Positions 52,300 through 63,188 are shown, counted from the stretch's first letter. The stretch: 64,000 nt of DNA from Moraxellaceae bacterium (GCA_029237815.1 JAQZBP010000001.1:186001-250000); one strand, 5' to 3'. The notes: generated by a model from the sequence alone, not told the origin. A program made the numbers and translations.

Positions 52300-55137
52300 A
52301 TGAGCATGGATCCCACCTTCAACCCCGCCGACATCGAACGCCAGTGGTACGACACCTGGGAGAAAGCCGGGTATTTCAAGCCCTCGGGAGAAGGTGACCC
52401 CTACTGCATCATGATCCCGCCGCCCAATGTCACGGGCTCGCTGCACATGGGCCACGGCTTCAACAACACCATCATGGATACGCTGATCCGCTATCGCCGC
52501 ATGCAGGGACGCAACACGCTGTGGCAGCCGGGGACCGACCATGCCGGCATCGCCACGCAGATGGTGGTGGAGCGCCAGCTGGCCGCGCAGAACCAGACCC
52601 GCCACGACCTCGGCCGCGAGAAGTTCCTGGACAAGGTCTGGGAATGGAAGGAGCAGTCGGGCGGCACCATCACCCGGCAGATCCGTCGCCTCGGCTCCTC
52701 GGTGGACTGGTCGCGCGAGCGCTTCACGATGGACGAAGGCCTCTCCAACGCCGTGAAGGAAGCCTTCGTGCGCCTGCACGAGGATGGCCTGATCTACCGC
52801 GGCAAGCGCCTCGTGAACTGGGATCCCAAACTGCACACTGCCATCTCCGACCTCGAGGTACTGAGTGAGGAAGAGAAGGGTTCGATGTGGCACTTCCGCT
52901 ATCCGCTGGAAGACGGCAGCGGCGTGCTGGTGGTGGCCACCACGCGCCCGGAAACCATGCTGGGCGATACCGCCGTGGCCGTGCACCCGGACGACGAGCG
53001 CTACCAGAAGTTCCTCGGCAAGAAGGTGCGCCTGCCCGTCACCGGCCGCCTGATCCCCGTGATCGCCGACGCCTACGTCGACAAGGACTTCGGCACCGGC
53101 TGCGTGAAGATCACGCCGGCGCACGACTTCAACGACTATGAAGTGGGCAAGCGCCACAACCTGCCGCTGATCAACATCTTCGACCGCGATGCGAAGGTGA
53201 AGGCCGCCTTCGACACGCTGACCTATGCCAACGAGAAAGGCGCCGACGAAGCCGCGCCCGCCGACTATGCCGGCCTCGACCGCATCGTCGCGCGCAAGAA
53301 GATCGTGGCGCAGGCCGATGCGGACGGATGGCTCGAAAAGGTGGAGCCGCACACGCTGAAGGTGCCGCGCGGCGACCGCTCCGGCGTCGTCATCGAGCCC
53401 TGGCTCACGGACCAGTGGTACGTGAAGACCGCGCAGCTCGCCCAGCCTGCCATCCGCGCCGTGGAAGACGGCCGCATCAAATTCGTGCCCGAGCAGTACC
53501 AGAACATGTATTTCGCCTGGATGCGCGACATCCAGGACTGGTGCATCTCGCGCCAGCTTTGGTGGGGCCACCGCATCCCCGCCTGGTACGACGCCGACGG
53601 CCACATCTACGTCGGCCGCAGCGAAAGCGAGGTTCGCGCCAAGCACAAGCTCAATCCGCTGGTGAAGCTACGCCAGGACGAGGACGTGCTGGACACCTGG
53701 TTCTCCTCGGCGCTCTGGACCTTCTCCACGCTGGGCTGGCCGGAGCAGACGCCGGAGCTGAAAACCTTCCATCCCACCGACGTGCTCGTCACCGGCTTCG
53801 ACATCATCTTCTTCTGGGTCGCGCGCATGATCATGATGACCATGCATTTCGTGCGCGACGAGACCGGCCGCCCCGAGGTGCCGTTCAAGACCGTGTACGT
53901 GCACGGCCTCGTGCGTGATTCCGAAGGCCAGAAGATGTCCAAGTCCAAGGGCAACGTTCTGGACCCGCTGGACATCATCGACGGCATCGAGCTCGAAGCG
54001 CTGGTGGGCAAGCGCACCACCGGCCTCATGAAGCCGCAGGATGCGCCCAAGATCGACAAGGCCACGCGCAAGGAATTCCCGGAGGGCATCAAGTCCTTCG
54101 GCACCGATGCGCTGCGCTTCACTTTCGCCGCGCTGGCCACCACCGGTCGCGACATCAAGTTCGACATGAACCGCGTCGAGGGCTACCGCAACTTCTGCAA
54201 CAAGATCTGGAACGCCAGCCGCTATGTGCTGACCAACTGCGAGGGCCAGGACGTCGGCCTCGGCGGCGGCGCCGTGGAACTCTCGGTGGTGGACCGCTGG
54301 ATCATCTCGCAGCTGCAACGCACCGAGCAGCAGGTGATCGCCGCGCTCGAGGACTTCCGCTTCGACCTCGCCGCCCAGGCCATCTACGAATTCACCTGGA
54401 ACGAGTACTGCGACTGGTATCTCGAGCTCACCAAGCCCGTGCTGAACGATGAAGGCACCAGCATCGAAGCCCGGCGCGGCGTACGTCGCACCCTGGTGCG
54501 CGTGCTGGAGACGCTGCTGCGCCTGACCCACCCCATCATGCCCTTCATCACCGAGGCCATCTGGCAGCGCGTGAAGGGGCTGGCCGGCAAGCCGGCGGCC
54601 CAGAGCCTGATGGTCGAGAAGTACCCGACGCCCGACACGGCCCGCATCGACCCGGTGGCCGAGGCCGACGTGCAGTGGCTCAAGGACGTGATCATGGGCC
54701 TGCGCAATATCCGCGGCGAACTCGGCGTCGCCCCGGGCCGCTCGGTGAATGTGCTGCTGCAGAAGGGTTCGGCGGCCGACCGCGAGCGCATCGGCCGCTT
54801 CGAGACCTTCCTGCGCGCCCTCGCCCGGATCGACGACGTGAAGTGGCTGCAGGCTGACGAGGAGCCGCCCATGGCAGCGGCCGCACTGGTCGGCGACCTG
54901 ACTCTTCTTGTACCTTTGAAGGGGCTCGTGGACGTGCAGGCCGAAGTCGCCCGTCTCGGCAAGGAAATCGACCGCCTCCAGCAGGATGTGGAGCGCCTCC
55001 AGGCCAAGCTCGGCAACGAAGCCTTCGTTGCCCGCGCCCCGGCCGAGGTCGTGGCCAAGGAAAAGCAGAAGCTCGACGAGAACCTGCAGGCCGTCCAGCA
55101 GCTCAGCGAACAGATGCAGCGCATCAAGGCGCTCTGA
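52300..55137 (+). CDS. valS: Valyl-tRNA synthetase
   Basis: Charges tRNA-Val and edits misactivated threonine. The 945-residue class I synthetase has the HIGH motif ([14 protein letters not shown], about residues 41-54), the CP1 editing domain ([15 protein letters not shown]), the KMSKS loop ([14 protein letters not shown]), the anticodon-binding helical domain and a C-terminal coiled coil ([20 protein letters not shown] type). Starts possible at ATG 52300 and 52306; no strong ribosome site precedes either. Confidence 0.98.
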   Translation: MSMDPTFNPADIERQWYDTWEKAGYFKPSGEGDPYCIMIPPPNVTGSLHMGHGFNNTIMDTLIRYRRMQGRNTLWQPGTDHAGIATQMVVERQLAAQNQTRHDLGREKFLDKVWEWKEQSGGTITRQIRRLGSSVDWSRERFTMDEGLSNAVKEAFVRLHEDGLIYRGKRLVNWDPKLHTAISDLEVLSEEEKGSMWHFRYPLEDGSGVLVVATTRPETMLGDTAVAVHPDDERYQKFLGKKVRLPVTGRLIPVIADAYVDKDFGTGCVKITPAHDFNDYEVGKRHNLPLINIFDRDAKVKAAFDTLTYANEKGADEAAPADYAGLDRIVARKKIVAQADADGWLEKVEPHTLKVPRGDRSGVVIEPWLTDQWYVKTAQLAQPAIRAVEDGRIKFVPEQYQNMYFAWMRDIQDWCISRQLWWGHRIPAWYDADGHIYVGRSESEVRAKHKLNPLVKLRQDEDVLDTWFSSALWTFSTLGWPEQTPELKTFHPTDVLVTGFDIIFFWVARMIMMTMHFVRDETGRPEVPFKTVYVHGLVRDSEGQKMSKSKGNVLDPLDIIDGIELEALVGKRTTGLMKPQDAPKIDKATRKEFPEGIKSFGTDALRFTFAALATTGRDIKFDMNRVEGYRNFCNKIWNASRYVLTNCEGQDVGLGGGAVELSVVDRWIISQLQRTEQQVIAALEDFRFDLAAQAIYEFTWNEYCDWYLELTKPVLNDEGTSIEARRGVRRTLVRVLETLLRLTHPIMPFITEAIWQRVKGLAGKPAAQSLMVEKYPTPDTARIDPVAEADVQWLKDVIMGLRNIRGELGVAPGRSVNVLLQKGSAADRERIGRFETFLRALARIDDVKWLQADEEPPMAAAALVGDLTLLVPLKGLVDVQAEVARLGKEIDRLQQDVERLQAKLGNEAFVARAPAEVVAKEKQKLDENLQAVQQLSEQMQRIKAL

Positions 55138-55145
55138 AGGACAAC

Positions 55146-56042
55146 ATGAACCACACGGCCACCCAGCAGTTCCACGCCATCCTCTTCGCGGACGTCGCCG
55201 GCAGCACGCGCCTCTACGAAACGCTGGGCGACCGCGCGGCCAAGCAGGCCATCAACGGCGTGCTGGAGCGCATGACGGCCGTGGCGGCGCGCTACAGCGG
55301 CGTGCTGGTGAAGACCATCGGGGATGAAATCCTCGTGCGCTTTCCCACTGCCGAGCGCGGCATCAGCGCCGCCATCGCCATGCAGGAAGCCCTTTCCACG
55401 GACACCTCGGCGCCCGTACGGCTGCAGATGCGCATGGGGATGCAGTGGGGGCCGGTGATCATGGATGCCGGCGATGTCTTCGGCGACGCCGTCAACGTGG
55501 CGGCACGCATGAGCGCCATCGCCCGCGCCGGGCAGATCATCACCACCCGGGAAACCGTGCTGGCGCTGCCGGAAAGCATGGCGGCCAGGACCCGCCTCTT
55601 CGACACCACCCAGGTGAAGGGCAAGGCGGACAGCCTGGTCATCTACCAGGTGCTCTGGGAGGAGGAAGCCGACGCCACCGTGTTCGTGGCCGGCACCAAC
55701 CCCGGCCACCCTGCCGAGGTGGCGACGCCGAAGCTGGCCATCCGCTACCAGGACCTCGCGCGCGAACTCGAGCTGGGCGGCACGCTCGGCATCGGCCGCG
55801 CCGAAACCTGCGAGCTCGTCGTGGGCAGCCCGCTGGCCTCTCGCCACCATGCCCGCATCGAAAGCCGCCGCGGCAAGTTCGTGTTCATCGACCAGAGCAC
55901 CAACGGCAGCTATGTGCGCACGGAAGACGGCAACGTCGTATACCTGCGCCGCGAGGAACTGCCGCTGTGGGGCCGGGGCGAGATCTCGCTGGGCGAAGAC
56001 TTCAGCGACGACACCGCGCACCTGCTTCACTTCAACATCTAG
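55146..56042 (+). CDS. Class III adenylate/guanylate cyclase with C-terminal FHA domain
   Basis: A 298-residue soluble protein. The N-terminal cyclase domain (about 8-180) has metal Asp16 (FADVAGST) and Asp60 (KTIGDE), base-selecting Lys56, and transition-state residues Asn117 and Arg121 (FGDAVNVAARM), so it looks catalytically complete and more likely makes cAMP than cGMP. The C-terminal FHA domain (about 210-295) has GIGRAETCELVV, SRHHARIESR and DQSTNGSYV, the usual phosphothreonine-binding signature. It starts 8 bases after valS. A phosphorylated partner protein would tie kinase signalling to cyclic nucleotide output; a PP2C phosphatase gene lies 13 kb upstream. Confidence 0.9.
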   Translation: MNHTATQQFHAILFADVAGSTRLYETLGDRAAKQAINGVLERMTAVAARYSGVLVKTIGDEILVRFPTAERGISAAIAMQEALSTDTSAPVRLQMRMGMQWGPVIMDAGDVFGDAVNVAARMSAIARAGQIITTRETVLALPESMAARTRLFDTTQVKGKADSLVIYQVLWEEEADATVFVAGTNPGHPAEVATPKLAIRYQDLARELELGGTLGIGRAETCELVVGSPLASRHHARIESRRGKFVFIDQSTNGSYVRTEDGNVVYLRREELPLWGRGEISLGEDFSDDTAHLLHFNI

Positions 56043-56228
56043 GGCCGGGACCACAGCAGTCCATACGGCAAACCCCGGCAGGGCTCGCCACCGCACCCTC
56101 CGCCAGCCATGCTCGCCAAGCCCCTCCCCTGGCGGACCTGGCGTCCCTTCCTTCGAATCGCGCCGGCGCAATTACCCGCCCCATCCGATGGTGGGCGCTC
56201 CCGGGCGATGCCGGACCGCGGCAGAGAA

Positions 56229-56234
56229 TTGACA
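56229..56234 (+). promoter_or_regulatory. -35-like box upstream of rfbB
   Basis: A perfect TTGACA is 32 bases before the rfbB ATG in the 223-base gap after the cyclase gene. No convincing -10 follows at normal spacing (GTCTAG at 20 bases is poor). It may still mark the start of the sugar operon. Confidence 0.3.
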
Positions 56235-56265
56235 AGATCGGCGTCGGCCGTGGAGTCTAGGCCGC

Positions 56266-57336
56266 ATGAAAATACTTATTACCGGTGGCGCCGGCTTCAT
56301 CGGATCGGCCGTCATCCGTCACGTCATCGCCGATACCGGCGACAGCGTGATCAACGTCGACAAGCTCACCTATGCCGGCAACCTGGAATCGCTGCGCGAC
56401 ATCGGCGACAGCCCGCGGCATGTCTTCGAACAGGTGGACATCTGCGACGCCGCCGCCCTCGATCGCGTATTCCGCCAGCACCGGCCGGACGCCGTGATGC
56501 ACCTGGCCGCCGAATCCCACGTCGACCGCTCCATCGACGGCCCGGCCGCCTTCATCGAAACCAACATCGTCGGCACCTACACCCTGCTCGAAGCGGCGCG
56601 CCGCTACTGGCAGGAAATGGACCCGGCGCGCCGCGACGCATTCCGTTTCCATCACATCTCCACGGACGAGGTCTACGGCGACCTCGACGCCAGCGACGCC
56701 CTGTTCACCGAAACCACGCCCTACGCGCCCAGCTCGCCCTATTCGGCCAGCAAGGCCAGCTCCGATCACCTGGTGCGGAGCTGGCACCGCACCTACGGCC
56801 TGCCGGTCCTCGTCACCAACTGCTCGAACAACTACGGCCCCTGCCAGTTCCCCGAGAAGCTGATCCCGCTGATGATCCTCAACGCACTGGAGGGCCGCGC
56901 CCTGCCCGTCTACGGCAACGGCCAGCAGGTGCGCGACTGGCTCTACGTGGAAGACCACGCACGTGCCCTCTACGAAGTGCTGACCCGCGGCACGGTGGGC
57001 GAGACCTGGAATATCGGCGGACACAACGAGCAGACCAACCTCGAGGTCGTGCATGCGCTCTGCGGCCTGCTCGACGAGTTCCGTCCGGCCTCGGCGCCGC
57101 ATGCGCGCCTGATCGCCCATGTGCAGGACCGTCCCGGCCATGATCGGCGCTACGCCATCGACGCCGGCAAGATAGAGCGCGAACTGGGCTGGACGCCGCG
57201 CGAGACTTTCGCGTCGGGATTGCGCAAGACCGTGGCGTGGTACCTGCAGAACCTCGACTGGTGCCGCCACATCCAGGACGGCAGCTACCAGCGCACCCGC
57301 CTCGGCATTAACGCCCCAGGAGTTGGCTCCACATGA
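56266..57336 (+). CDS. rfbB: dTDP-glucose 4,6-dehydratase
   Basis: Makes dTDP-4-keto-6-deoxyglucose, the branch point for many deoxysugars. The 356-residue SDR protein has the NAD motif GGAGFIGS, the substrate region [15 protein letters not shown], the catalytic TDE triad in [11 protein letters not shown] and [12 protein letters not shown] with Tyr and Lys. Length is normal. It is the first gene of the operon and overlaps rfbA by 4 bases (ATGA). Confidence 0.97.
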   Translation: MKILITGGAGFIGSAVIRHVIADTGDSVINVDKLTYAGNLESLRDIGDSPRHVFEQVDICDAAALDRVFRQHRPDAVMHLAAESHVDRSIDGPAAFIETNIVGTYTLLEAARRYWQEMDPARRDAFRFHHISTDEVYGDLDASDALFTETTPYAPSSPYSASKASSDHLVRSWHRTYGLPVLVTNCSNNYGPCQFPEKLIPLMILNALEGRALPVYGNGQQVRDWLYVEDHARALYEVLTRGTVGETWNIGGHNEQTNLEVVHALCGLLDEFRPASAPHARLIAHVQDRPGHDRRYAIDAGKIERELGWTPRETFASGLRKTVAWYLQNLDWCRHIQDGSYQRTRLGINAPGVGST

Positions 57337-58205
57337 AAGGTATCGTGCTCGCCGGCGGCTCCGGCACCCGTCTCCATCCCATCACCAAGGGCGTGTCGAA
57401 GCAGCTCCTGCCGATCTACGACAAGCCAATGGTCTACTACCCGCTCTCCATCCTGATGCTCGCCGGCATTCGCGACATCCTGCTGATCAGCACGCCGGAG
57501 GACCTGCCGAGCTACCGGCGCCTGCTGGGCGATGGCAGCGAGCTCGGCATCAACCTGGCCTATGCCGAGCAGCCGCGTCCCGAGGGCCTTGCCCAGGCCT
57601 TCCTCATCGGCGAGGAGTTCATCGGCAGCGACACCGTCTGCCTCGTACTCGGCGACAATATTTTCTACGGCCCGGGCTTCGGCCCCATGCTGCGCAGCGC
57701 CGCGGCCCGCCAGAGCGGCGCCACCGTGTTCGGCTATCCTGTCAAGGATCCCGAGCGTTTCGGCGTGGTCGAGTTCGATGCCAACAAGCGCGCCGTTTCC
57801 ATCGAGGAAAAGCCGCTGAACCCCAAATCCAAGTTCGCGGTCACGGGGCTCTACTTCTACGACAACGACGTCGTGAAGATCGCCAGAGATGTGCGGCCGT
57901 CGCATCGTGGCGAACTCGAAATCACCAGCGTCAACCAGGCCTACCTCGAGCGCGGCGACCTCAACGTGGAGCTGCTTGGCCGTGGCTTCGCCTGGCTCGA
58001 CACCGGCACGCACGAGAGCCTCATGGAAGCCGGGCAGTTCGTGGAAACCATCGAGAAGCGCCAGGGCTACAAGGTCGCCTGCCTCGAGGAAATCGCCTTC
58101 AACAATGGCTGGCTGAGCGCCGACGACCTGCGCCGCATCGGCCGGGCGATGGGCAAGACCGGCTACGGGCAGTACCTGCTCGAGATCGCGGAGGAAAAGC
58201 GGTGA
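57333..58205 (+). CDS. rfbA: Glucose-1-phosphate thymidylyltransferase
   Basis: Activates glucose-1-phosphate with dTTP to dTDP-glucose. The 290-residue protein has the nucleotide-binding start [25 protein letters not shown] (positions 3-27), [18 protein letters not shown] with the metal Asp, and [16 protein letters not shown]. Length is normal. The order rfbB-rfbA is usual. rfbC and rfbD (rhamnose) are not present; the next gene leads to a different sugar. Confidence 0.97.
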   Translation: MKGIVLAGGSGTRLHPITKGVSKQLLPIYDKPMVYYPLSILMLAGIRDILLISTPEDLPSYRRLLGDGSELGINLAYAEQPRPEGLAQAFLIGEEFIGSDTVCLVLGDNIFYGPGFGPMLRSAAARQSGATVFGYPVKDPERFGVVEFDANKRAVSIEEKPLNPKSKFAVTGLYFYDNDVVKIARDVRPSHRGELEITSVNQAYLERGDLNVELLGRGFAWLDTGTHESLMEAGQFVETIEKRQGYKVACLEEIAFNNGWLSADDLRRIGRAMGKTGYGQYLLEIAEEKR

Positions 58206-58612
58206 GCCTGCTGCAGTGGATCGACCTGCCGGTCCGGGGCGACCACCGGGGCTCCCTCGTGGCCGTGGAGGCCGGCGACACCGTGCCCTTCGAAATCCGG
58301 CGCGTCTATTACGTCTTCGACACCCAGCCGGGCGTGGCGCGCGGCTTCCATGCGCACCGGCAACTGCAGCAGGTTGCCGTCTGCGTCTCCGGCAAATGCC
58401 GCATGGTGGTGGACGACGGCCGGCACCGGGAAGACGCGTGGCTGGACTCGCCGGCACGGGGACTGGTCATCGACGCCATGGTCTGGCATGAAATGCATGA
58501 ATTCAGTGCCGACTGCGTCCTGCTGGTGCTTGCCAGTGCCCACTATGATGAAGCGGACTACATCCGCAATTACGAATCCTTTCTGGCCGCCGCCAGGGTC
58601 AATTGCCAATGA
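58202..58612 (+). CDS. dTDP-4-keto-6-deoxyglucose 3,4-ketoisomerase (FdtA/QdtA family)
   Basis: A cupin-fold enzyme that shifts the keto group of dTDP-4-keto-6-deoxyglucose from C4 to C3. The 136-residue protein has the family signature [11 protein letters not shown] (residues 49-59) with His50 and His52, [14 protein letters not shown], and [13 protein letters not shown]. Starts at GTG 58202, overlapping rfbA by 4 bases (GTGA). FdtA (galacto product, for Fuc3N) and QdtA (gluco product, for Qui3N) differ in C4 stereochemistry and cannot be separated by eye. It commits the pathway to a 3-amino sugar. Confidence 0.85.
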   Translation: MSLLQWIDLPVRGDHRGSLVAVEAGDTVPFEIRRVYYVFDTQPGVARGFHAHRQLQQVAVCVSGKCRMVVDDGRHREDAWLDSPARGLVIDAMVWHEMHEFSADCVLLVLASAHYDEADYIRNYESFLAAARVNCQ

Positions 58613-59670
58613 AAAAAATCCTTGTCGCCGGCGCCGGTGGTGCCCCCTCGGAAGGCGTCATCTACTCTCTGCTGCAGAATCCGGATAACGTTGTCGTCGG
58701 TATGGGATCGGAGCCAACCGACCTCATCCTGTCGAAGGCCCACAAAAAGTACTTCGTTCCGTATGCCAACACGCCGGAATACCGGGAGCGGCTGCTGACG
58801 ATACTGGAACGGGAAAAGCCCGACCTCGTCCACTTCCAGAACGACCTCGAGATCTTCCACGCTTCGCTGCTGCGCGATGACATCCTTGCCACGGGGACAA
58901 CGATCTTCATGCCCCCGCACGACGTGATCGACACCTGCGTCCACAAGTTCAAGTCCTATCAGGCCTTCGCGAAGGCCGGCGTCACGGTGCCGCGCAACAT
59001 GCCCATCCACACGCCGCAGGACCTGAAGGACGCATTCGCCGCGCTGGGCGATGCCGACGGCAGGATATGGCTGCGCGCCTCCTCCATCGGCGGCGGTGGC
59101 AAGGGCTCCCTGCCCACACACAGCTTCGATCTCGCCAGGGCCTGGATCGACCACTATGCAGGGTGGGGTGATTTCGTGGCGGCCGAGATGCTCACCTCGC
59201 GCACGGTAACCTGGCTGTCCATCTGGCACGAGGGCGAGCTTGTCGTGGCCCAAACCCGCGCGCGCCAGGGCTGGACGCACGGCAACCGCACCATATCCGG
59301 CGTCACCGGCGTGACCAAGGTTGGCGTGACCTGCGAAGACGAGCAGGCGACGGCGATGGCGATCGCTGCCGTGAAGGCAGTCGCCCCGCGCCCCCACGGC
59401 ATTTTCGGGGTGGACATGACCTATGACCGTGCCGGCGTCCCGAACCCCACCGAGATCAATATCTCGCGCTTTTTCACCACGGTCCGCTTCTTCACCGAGG
59501 CCGGGCTCAACATGCCGGAGATTTTCAAGCGGCTGGCGCTGCAGCAGGAGCTGCCGCCGCTGCTGCAGCGCATCAATCCGCTGCCGCCGGGACTGATGTG
59601 GGTGCGCGGCATGGATACGGAGCCACGGCTCGTCACGAGCAGCCAGATGGAGCAAGAGATCGTCTTCTGA
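58609..59670 (+). CDS. ATP-grasp domain protein (carboxylate-amine ligase-like)
   Basis: A 353-residue protein with an N-terminal nucleotide-binding-like start ([16 protein letters not shown]), a conserved Lys/His region (HKFKSYQAFAKAGV), a Gly-rich loop (RASSIGGGGKGS, about residues 165-176) and the metal-binding end GIFGVDMTYDRAG...PTEINISRFF, all as in ATP-grasp ligases and carbamoyl-phosphate-synthase-like proteins. It probably activates a carboxylate with ATP and joins it to an amine. It overlaps the isomerase gene (ATGA) and the SDR gene (TGATG). A role in decorating the amino sugar is suggested by context, not shown. ATG 58609 is chosen over a TTG six bases upstream. Confidence 0.75.
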   Translation: MKKILVAGAGGAPSEGVIYSLLQNPDNVVVGMGSEPTDLILSKAHKKYFVPYANTPEYRERLLTILEREKPDLVHFQNDLEIFHASLLRDDILATGTTIFMPPHDVIDTCVHKFKSYQAFAKAGVTVPRNMPIHTPQDLKDAFAALGDADGRIWLRASSIGGGGKGSLPTHSFDLARAWIDHYAGWGDFVAAEMLTSRTVTWLSIWHEGELVVAQTRARQGWTHGNRTISGVTGVTKVGVTCEDEQATAMAIAAVKAVAPRPHGIFGVDMTYDRAGVPNPTEINISRFFTTVRFFTEAGLNMPEIFKRLALQQELPPLLQRINPLPPGLMWVRGMDTEPRLVTSSQMEQEIVF

Positions 59671-60566
59671 TGAAGATACTCATCACAGGTGCCACGGGCT
59701 TCATTGGATCCCGCCTGCTGACACAGGCGGCGCAACGCTTCGGCACGGAAAATGTCATCGCCCTGTGCTCGCGGCCGATCGCAGGCCATCGCTGCCTGGT
59801 CTACCACGACCACGGCCTCGACGGCCTGCCCGCCGCCGACCTCGCCGGGATCGAAGTCCTTGTCCATGCCGGCGCCTTCACGCCGAAGAGCGCGCGCGAG
59901 GCCAATGACGTCGCGGGCTGCAACGGCAATATCGCGTTTACCACCCGCCTGCTCGGCCTGGGCTTCACCAGCCTGAAGCGGATAGTCTTCACCAGCACGC
60001 TCGACGTCTACGACAGCGCTCCGCTCATCTCCGAATCGACGCCGACGCTTCCCGCCACCCTCTACGGCCTGTCCAAGCTGTACGGCGAGCGCCTGGTGGA
60101 AATCGCCGGCCGGGAGCGTGGCATCGAGGTGCAGATCCTGCGCATCGGCCATGTCTACGGCCCCGGCGAGGAGAAGTACCAGAAAATGCTCCCCCTCACC
60201 CTGCGCAACGTACTGCTGGATGCTCCCGTCGAGATTTTCGGTGAAGGAGACGAGTTGCGCAGCTTCATCTACATCGATGATGTCATCGCCGCGGTGCTTG
60301 CTGCCGTCACGATGGCCAGGACACAGGGGCCCATCAACGTGGTGGGCGGCAGCAGCATCAGCATCCGCCATCTGGTGGAAAAGATCGTCGCGCTCAGTGG
60401 CAAGCCCGCCCGCATCGTGCAACGGGAGTCCAGCCACGCCCGCAGGGACCTTGTCTTCGACAACCGTGTGCTGCGGCAGACACTGCTGACGCAGGAGACG
60501 GCCCTTGACGAGGGACTGGAACGCGAATACCGGTACATGCAGGCGCTGCTCGGACAGCGCGGCTGA
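59670..60566 (+). CDS. NAD-dependent epimerase/dehydratase (extended SDR)
   Basis: A 298-residue SDR protein with the Rossmann motif TGATGFIGSRLL, SSD-like catalytic region FTSTLDVYDS, and YGLSKLYGER with catalytic Tyr and Lys. The C-terminal half has IYIDDVIAAVLAA, usual for sugar-nucleotide enzymes. It may epimerise, reduce or dehydrate a nucleotide sugar; substrate unknown. The ATG overlaps the ATP-grasp stop (TGATG). The next gene begins 65 bases later, the longest internal gap in the operon. Confidence 0.85.
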   Translation: MKILITGATGFIGSRLLTQAAQRFGTENVIALCSRPIAGHRCLVYHDHGLDGLPAADLAGIEVLVHAGAFTPKSAREANDVAGCNGNIAFTTRLLGLGFTSLKRIVFTSTLDVYDSAPLISESTPTLPATLYGLSKLYGERLVEIAGRERGIEVQILRIGHVYGPGEEKYQKMLPLTLRNVLLDAPVEIFGEGDELRSFIYIDDVIAAVLAAVTMARTQGPINVVGGSSISIRHLVEKIVALSGKPARIVQRESSHARRDLVFDNRVLRQTLLTQETALDEGLEREYRYMQALLGQRG

Positions 60567-60631
60567 ATTGCGAAAAGCCCCGGGGCGCAGGCCATGGCGC
60601 AAGGGGCGGCACCAATGACAGGGGAACGACT

Positions 60632-61342
60632 ATGGCGGGAAATGAGCACGAGCGCGTCGAAGCAGCGGCCGACTGGTACCTGAAGGAGCAGCTCGATTTC
60701 GACAAGCGCCTGATCCGCTTCCGTTACGAATCGCTGAAGCCCGGGTTCGTCGGCACGAGCGCCCTGGAGCTGGGCCCAGCGGAAGGCGAAATGACGCAGT
60801 TCCTGGTGAACGACTTCGAGCAGCTCACCGTGGTCGAAGGGTCCGCCGAGCTGCTGGCGCAGATTCCCGAACGCCCCAACCTGGTCAAGGTGAACGCCCT
60901 CTTCGAGGACTTCCAGCCGGCCGGGCGCTTCGATTCCATCATCCTCGAGCACGTGCTGGAGCACGTCGACGATCCGGTGGCCCTGCTGCAGCGCGTCAGG
61001 AACTGGCTCGCGCCCGAAGGACGACTCTTCCTCGGCGTGCCCAACGGCAACTCCATCCACCGCCTGGTGGCCGTGAAGATGGGACTGCTCGAGCACCCCT
61101 GCCAGCTGAATGCGCGTGACCATGCGCTGGGGCACCGGCGCGTCTACACGCCGGCGAGCTTCCGCGCCGATATCGAGAAAAGCGGTCTGGCCGTGCTGGA
61201 AATGGGCGGGGTCTTCTTCAAGCCGTTGTCCAACGCACAGATCCAGGACCACTGGACGGAGCCGATGATTCAGGGCTTCTACGAACTGGGCAAGGATTTC
61301 CCGGAACTGGCAGCGGAGATCTTCGCCGTGTGCCGGGCATGA
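60632..61342 (+). CDS. Class I SAM-dependent methyltransferase
   Basis: A 236-residue protein with motif I ALELGPAEGEMTQFL, post-I Glu in LTVVEGS, and the motif DSIILEHVLEHVDDP plus LAPEGRLFLGVPNGNS, as in Methyltransf_11/UbiE-like enzymes. Substrate unknown; in this operon a sugar or lipid-linked intermediate is plausible. Its stop overlaps the HAD gene start by ATGA. Confidence 0.85.
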   Translation: MAGNEHERVEAAADWYLKEQLDFDKRLIRFRYESLKPGFVGTSALELGPAEGEMTQFLVNDFEQLTVVEGSAELLAQIPERPNLVKVNALFEDFQPAGRFDSIILEHVLEHVDDPVALLQRVRNWLAPEGRLFLGVPNGNSIHRLVAVKMGLLEHPCQLNARDHALGHRRVYTPASFRADIEKSGLAVLEMGGVFFKPLSNAQIQDHWTEPMIQGFYELGKDFPELAAEIFAVCRA

Positions 61343-62007
61343 AGCGCATACGACGCATCTTCCTTGATCTCGACGGCACGCTGCTGGAGGGACGGGAACG
61401 GCACTACCAGTGCTACCGGAACATTCTCGAGCAGGCCGGCTTCACGCCGATCGGTATCGACGCCTACTGGGACATGAAGCGCGCAATGACAAACCGCCGC
61501 GAGCTGCTGGCCCTGTCCGGCGCGGAGGAACTCTACGACCGCTTTCTCGCCACCTGGCTGGCCACGATCGAGTCCCCCGAAATGCTGGCGCTGGACCGGG
61601 TGCATGACGGCGCGGTGAGCACACTGCAGCAATGGAAACAGCAAGGGCTGGAGCTGGTGCTGATCACCATGCGCCAGGACGCGAAGGCCCTGGACGGGCA
61701 GCTGGAGCGACTGGGGCTGCAACCCTTGCTCGATGCCGTGCTGGTTTGCAGCCATATAGAGGGTGGCGCCGGCAAAGCCGAGGCGATTCGCCGGCGGTTT
61801 CCGGACATGGCCCTGTCCCGCGACTCGCTATGGATCGGCGACACCGAGGCCGACTGGACGGCCGCCCGCGCACTGGGCATCGACGTCGTGCTGGTGACCA
61901 ATGGATTGCGCACCCGGGAGTACCTCGACACGCTGGAAGGCGCGCTCGTGGTCCCGGCCATCGAACCCGGCATCCTTGCCCGCGCCTGCGCCGGCGATGC
62001 ACACTGA
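61339..62007 (+). CDS. HAD-superfamily hydrolase
   Basis: A 222-residue protein with the nucleophile motif [11 protein letters not shown] (Asp10 and Asp12), the Thr motif ITMRQD, Lys region and the acid motif [12 protein letters not shown]. It probably removes a phosphate group from a small molecule. ATG at 61339 is chosen over a GTG nine bases upstream because it begins [13 protein letters not shown]. The substrate is not clear; sugar-phosphate is plausible in this operon. Confidence 0.82.
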   Translation: MKRIRRIFLDLDGTLLEGRERHYQCYRNILEQAGFTPIGIDAYWDMKRAMTNRRELLALSGAEELYDRFLATWLATIESPEMLALDRVHDGAVSTLQQWKQQGLELVLITMRQDAKALDGQLERLGLQPLLDAVLVCSHIEGGAGKAEAIRRRFPDMALSRDSLWIGDTEADWTAARALGIDVVLVTNGLRTREYLDTLEGALVVPAIEPGILARACAGDAH

Positions 62008-62057
62008 CGCCCGACACTTCTTCCCGACCGAACCCGACGCCGAGGCAGCCGATTGCA

Positions 62058-63176
62058 ATGGTGGCATTCCTGGACCTGAAGCGCATCAATGCGCAATACC
62101 GTGACGAATTGCTGGCAGCCGTCGCCCGGGTCATCGATTCCGGACACTATATCGCCGGCCAGGAAGTCGGGCACTTCGAGAGGGAGTTCGCCGACTACTG
62201 CGGCACCCGTCACTGCATCGGCGTTGCCAACGGGCTGGACGCACTGACATTGACGCTGCGTGCCTGGAAGGAGCTCGGCAAACTGCGCGAGGGCGACGAA
62301 GTCATCGTGCCGGCGAACACCTACATCGCCAGCATCCTCGCCATTACCGAGAACCGCCTGACCCCCGTACTCGTGGAGCCCGACGAAGCCAGCTACAACC
62401 TCTGCCCGCGCAAGGTCGAAGCCGCGATCACGCCGCGCACCCGCGCCCTCCTGCCCGTGCACCTGTATGGCCAGCTGGCCCCGATGCCGGCCCTGCTCGA
62501 GATCGCCGAGCGCCACAGGCTGCTGGTGCTGGAGGATTCGGCCCAGGCCCACGGCGCCAGCCTGGCAGGCCGCAAGGCCGGCAACTGGGGGCACGCGTCC
62601 GGTTTCAGCTTTTATCCGGGCAAGAACCTCGGTGCGCTCGGCGACGCCGGCGCCATCACGACCGGCGACGACGAGCTGGCGCAAACGCTGAGGGCGCTGC
62701 GCAACTACGGCTCGCACGAGAAATACCGCAACCTCTACCAGGGTCCGAACAGTCGCCTGGACGAGATCCAGGCAGCCATGCTGCGCGTGAAGCTTGGCCG
62801 TCTGGAGGCAGAGGTCGCCCGACGCCGGACAATCGCGCAGGCCTACCAGGACAACATCCGGAACCCGGCGCTACGGCTTCCGCTTGCGGGTGATGTCGAT
62901 GTCATCGGGCTGGAGAGTCACGTGTGGCACCTTTTTGTCGTCCGCAGCGCAACACGCGAGGCACTGCAAGGGCATCTGGCGGCGATGGGCGTGCACACCC
63001 TGATCCACTACCCCATTCCGCCGCATGCGCAGCAGGCCTATCCGCAATTGAATCAGCTCTCGCTGCCGCTCACCGAGACGATTCACCGTCAGGTACTGAG
63101 CCTGCCCATGGACCCGTCGATGACCGATGCCGAAGTCGCCCGGGTGGTGGATGCCTGCAACCGTTTCTCGGCATAG
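62058..63176 (+). CDS. DegT/DnrJ/EryC1-type sugar aminotransferase (FdtB/QdtB-like)
   Basis: A 372-residue PLP enzyme with the internal aldimine Lys189 ([16 protein letters not shown]), Asp160 and Gln163 ([11 protein letters not shown]), and family start [17 protein letters not shown]. With the isomerase at 58202 it would turn dTDP-3-keto-6-deoxyhexose into dTDP-3-amino-3,6-dideoxyhexose (Fuc3N or Qui3N). It follows the HAD gene by 50 bases and the flippase gene by 12. Substrate assignment rests on its partnership with the isomerase. Confidence 0.88.
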   Translation: MVAFLDLKRINAQYRDELLAAVARVIDSGHYIAGQEVGHFEREFADYCGTRHCIGVANGLDALTLTLRAWKELGKLREGDEVIVPANTYIASILAITENRLTPVLVEPDEASYNLCPRKVEAAITPRTRALLPVHLYGQLAPMPALLEIAERHRLLVLEDSAQAHGASLAGRKAGNWGHASGFSFYPGKNLGALGDAGAITTGDDELAQTLRALRNYGSHEKYRNLYQGPNSRLDEIQAAMLRVKLGRLEAEVARRRTIAQAYQDNIRNPALRLPLAGDVDVIGLESHVWHLFVVRSATREALQGHLAAMGVHTLIHYPIPPHAQQAYPQLNQLSLPLTETIHRQVLSLPMDPSMTDAEVARVVDACNRFSA

Positions 63177-63188
63177 AGCCGGGCCGGC

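Noticed and set aside
54384-56171. 595-codon minus-strand frame opposite valS and the cyclase gene
   Set aside because: Spans two certain genes on the other strand and has no motif.
56043-56265. JUMPstart/ops element upstream of the sugar operon
   Set aside because: I looked for the GGCGGTAG core that recruits RfaH and did not find it in the 223-base gap.
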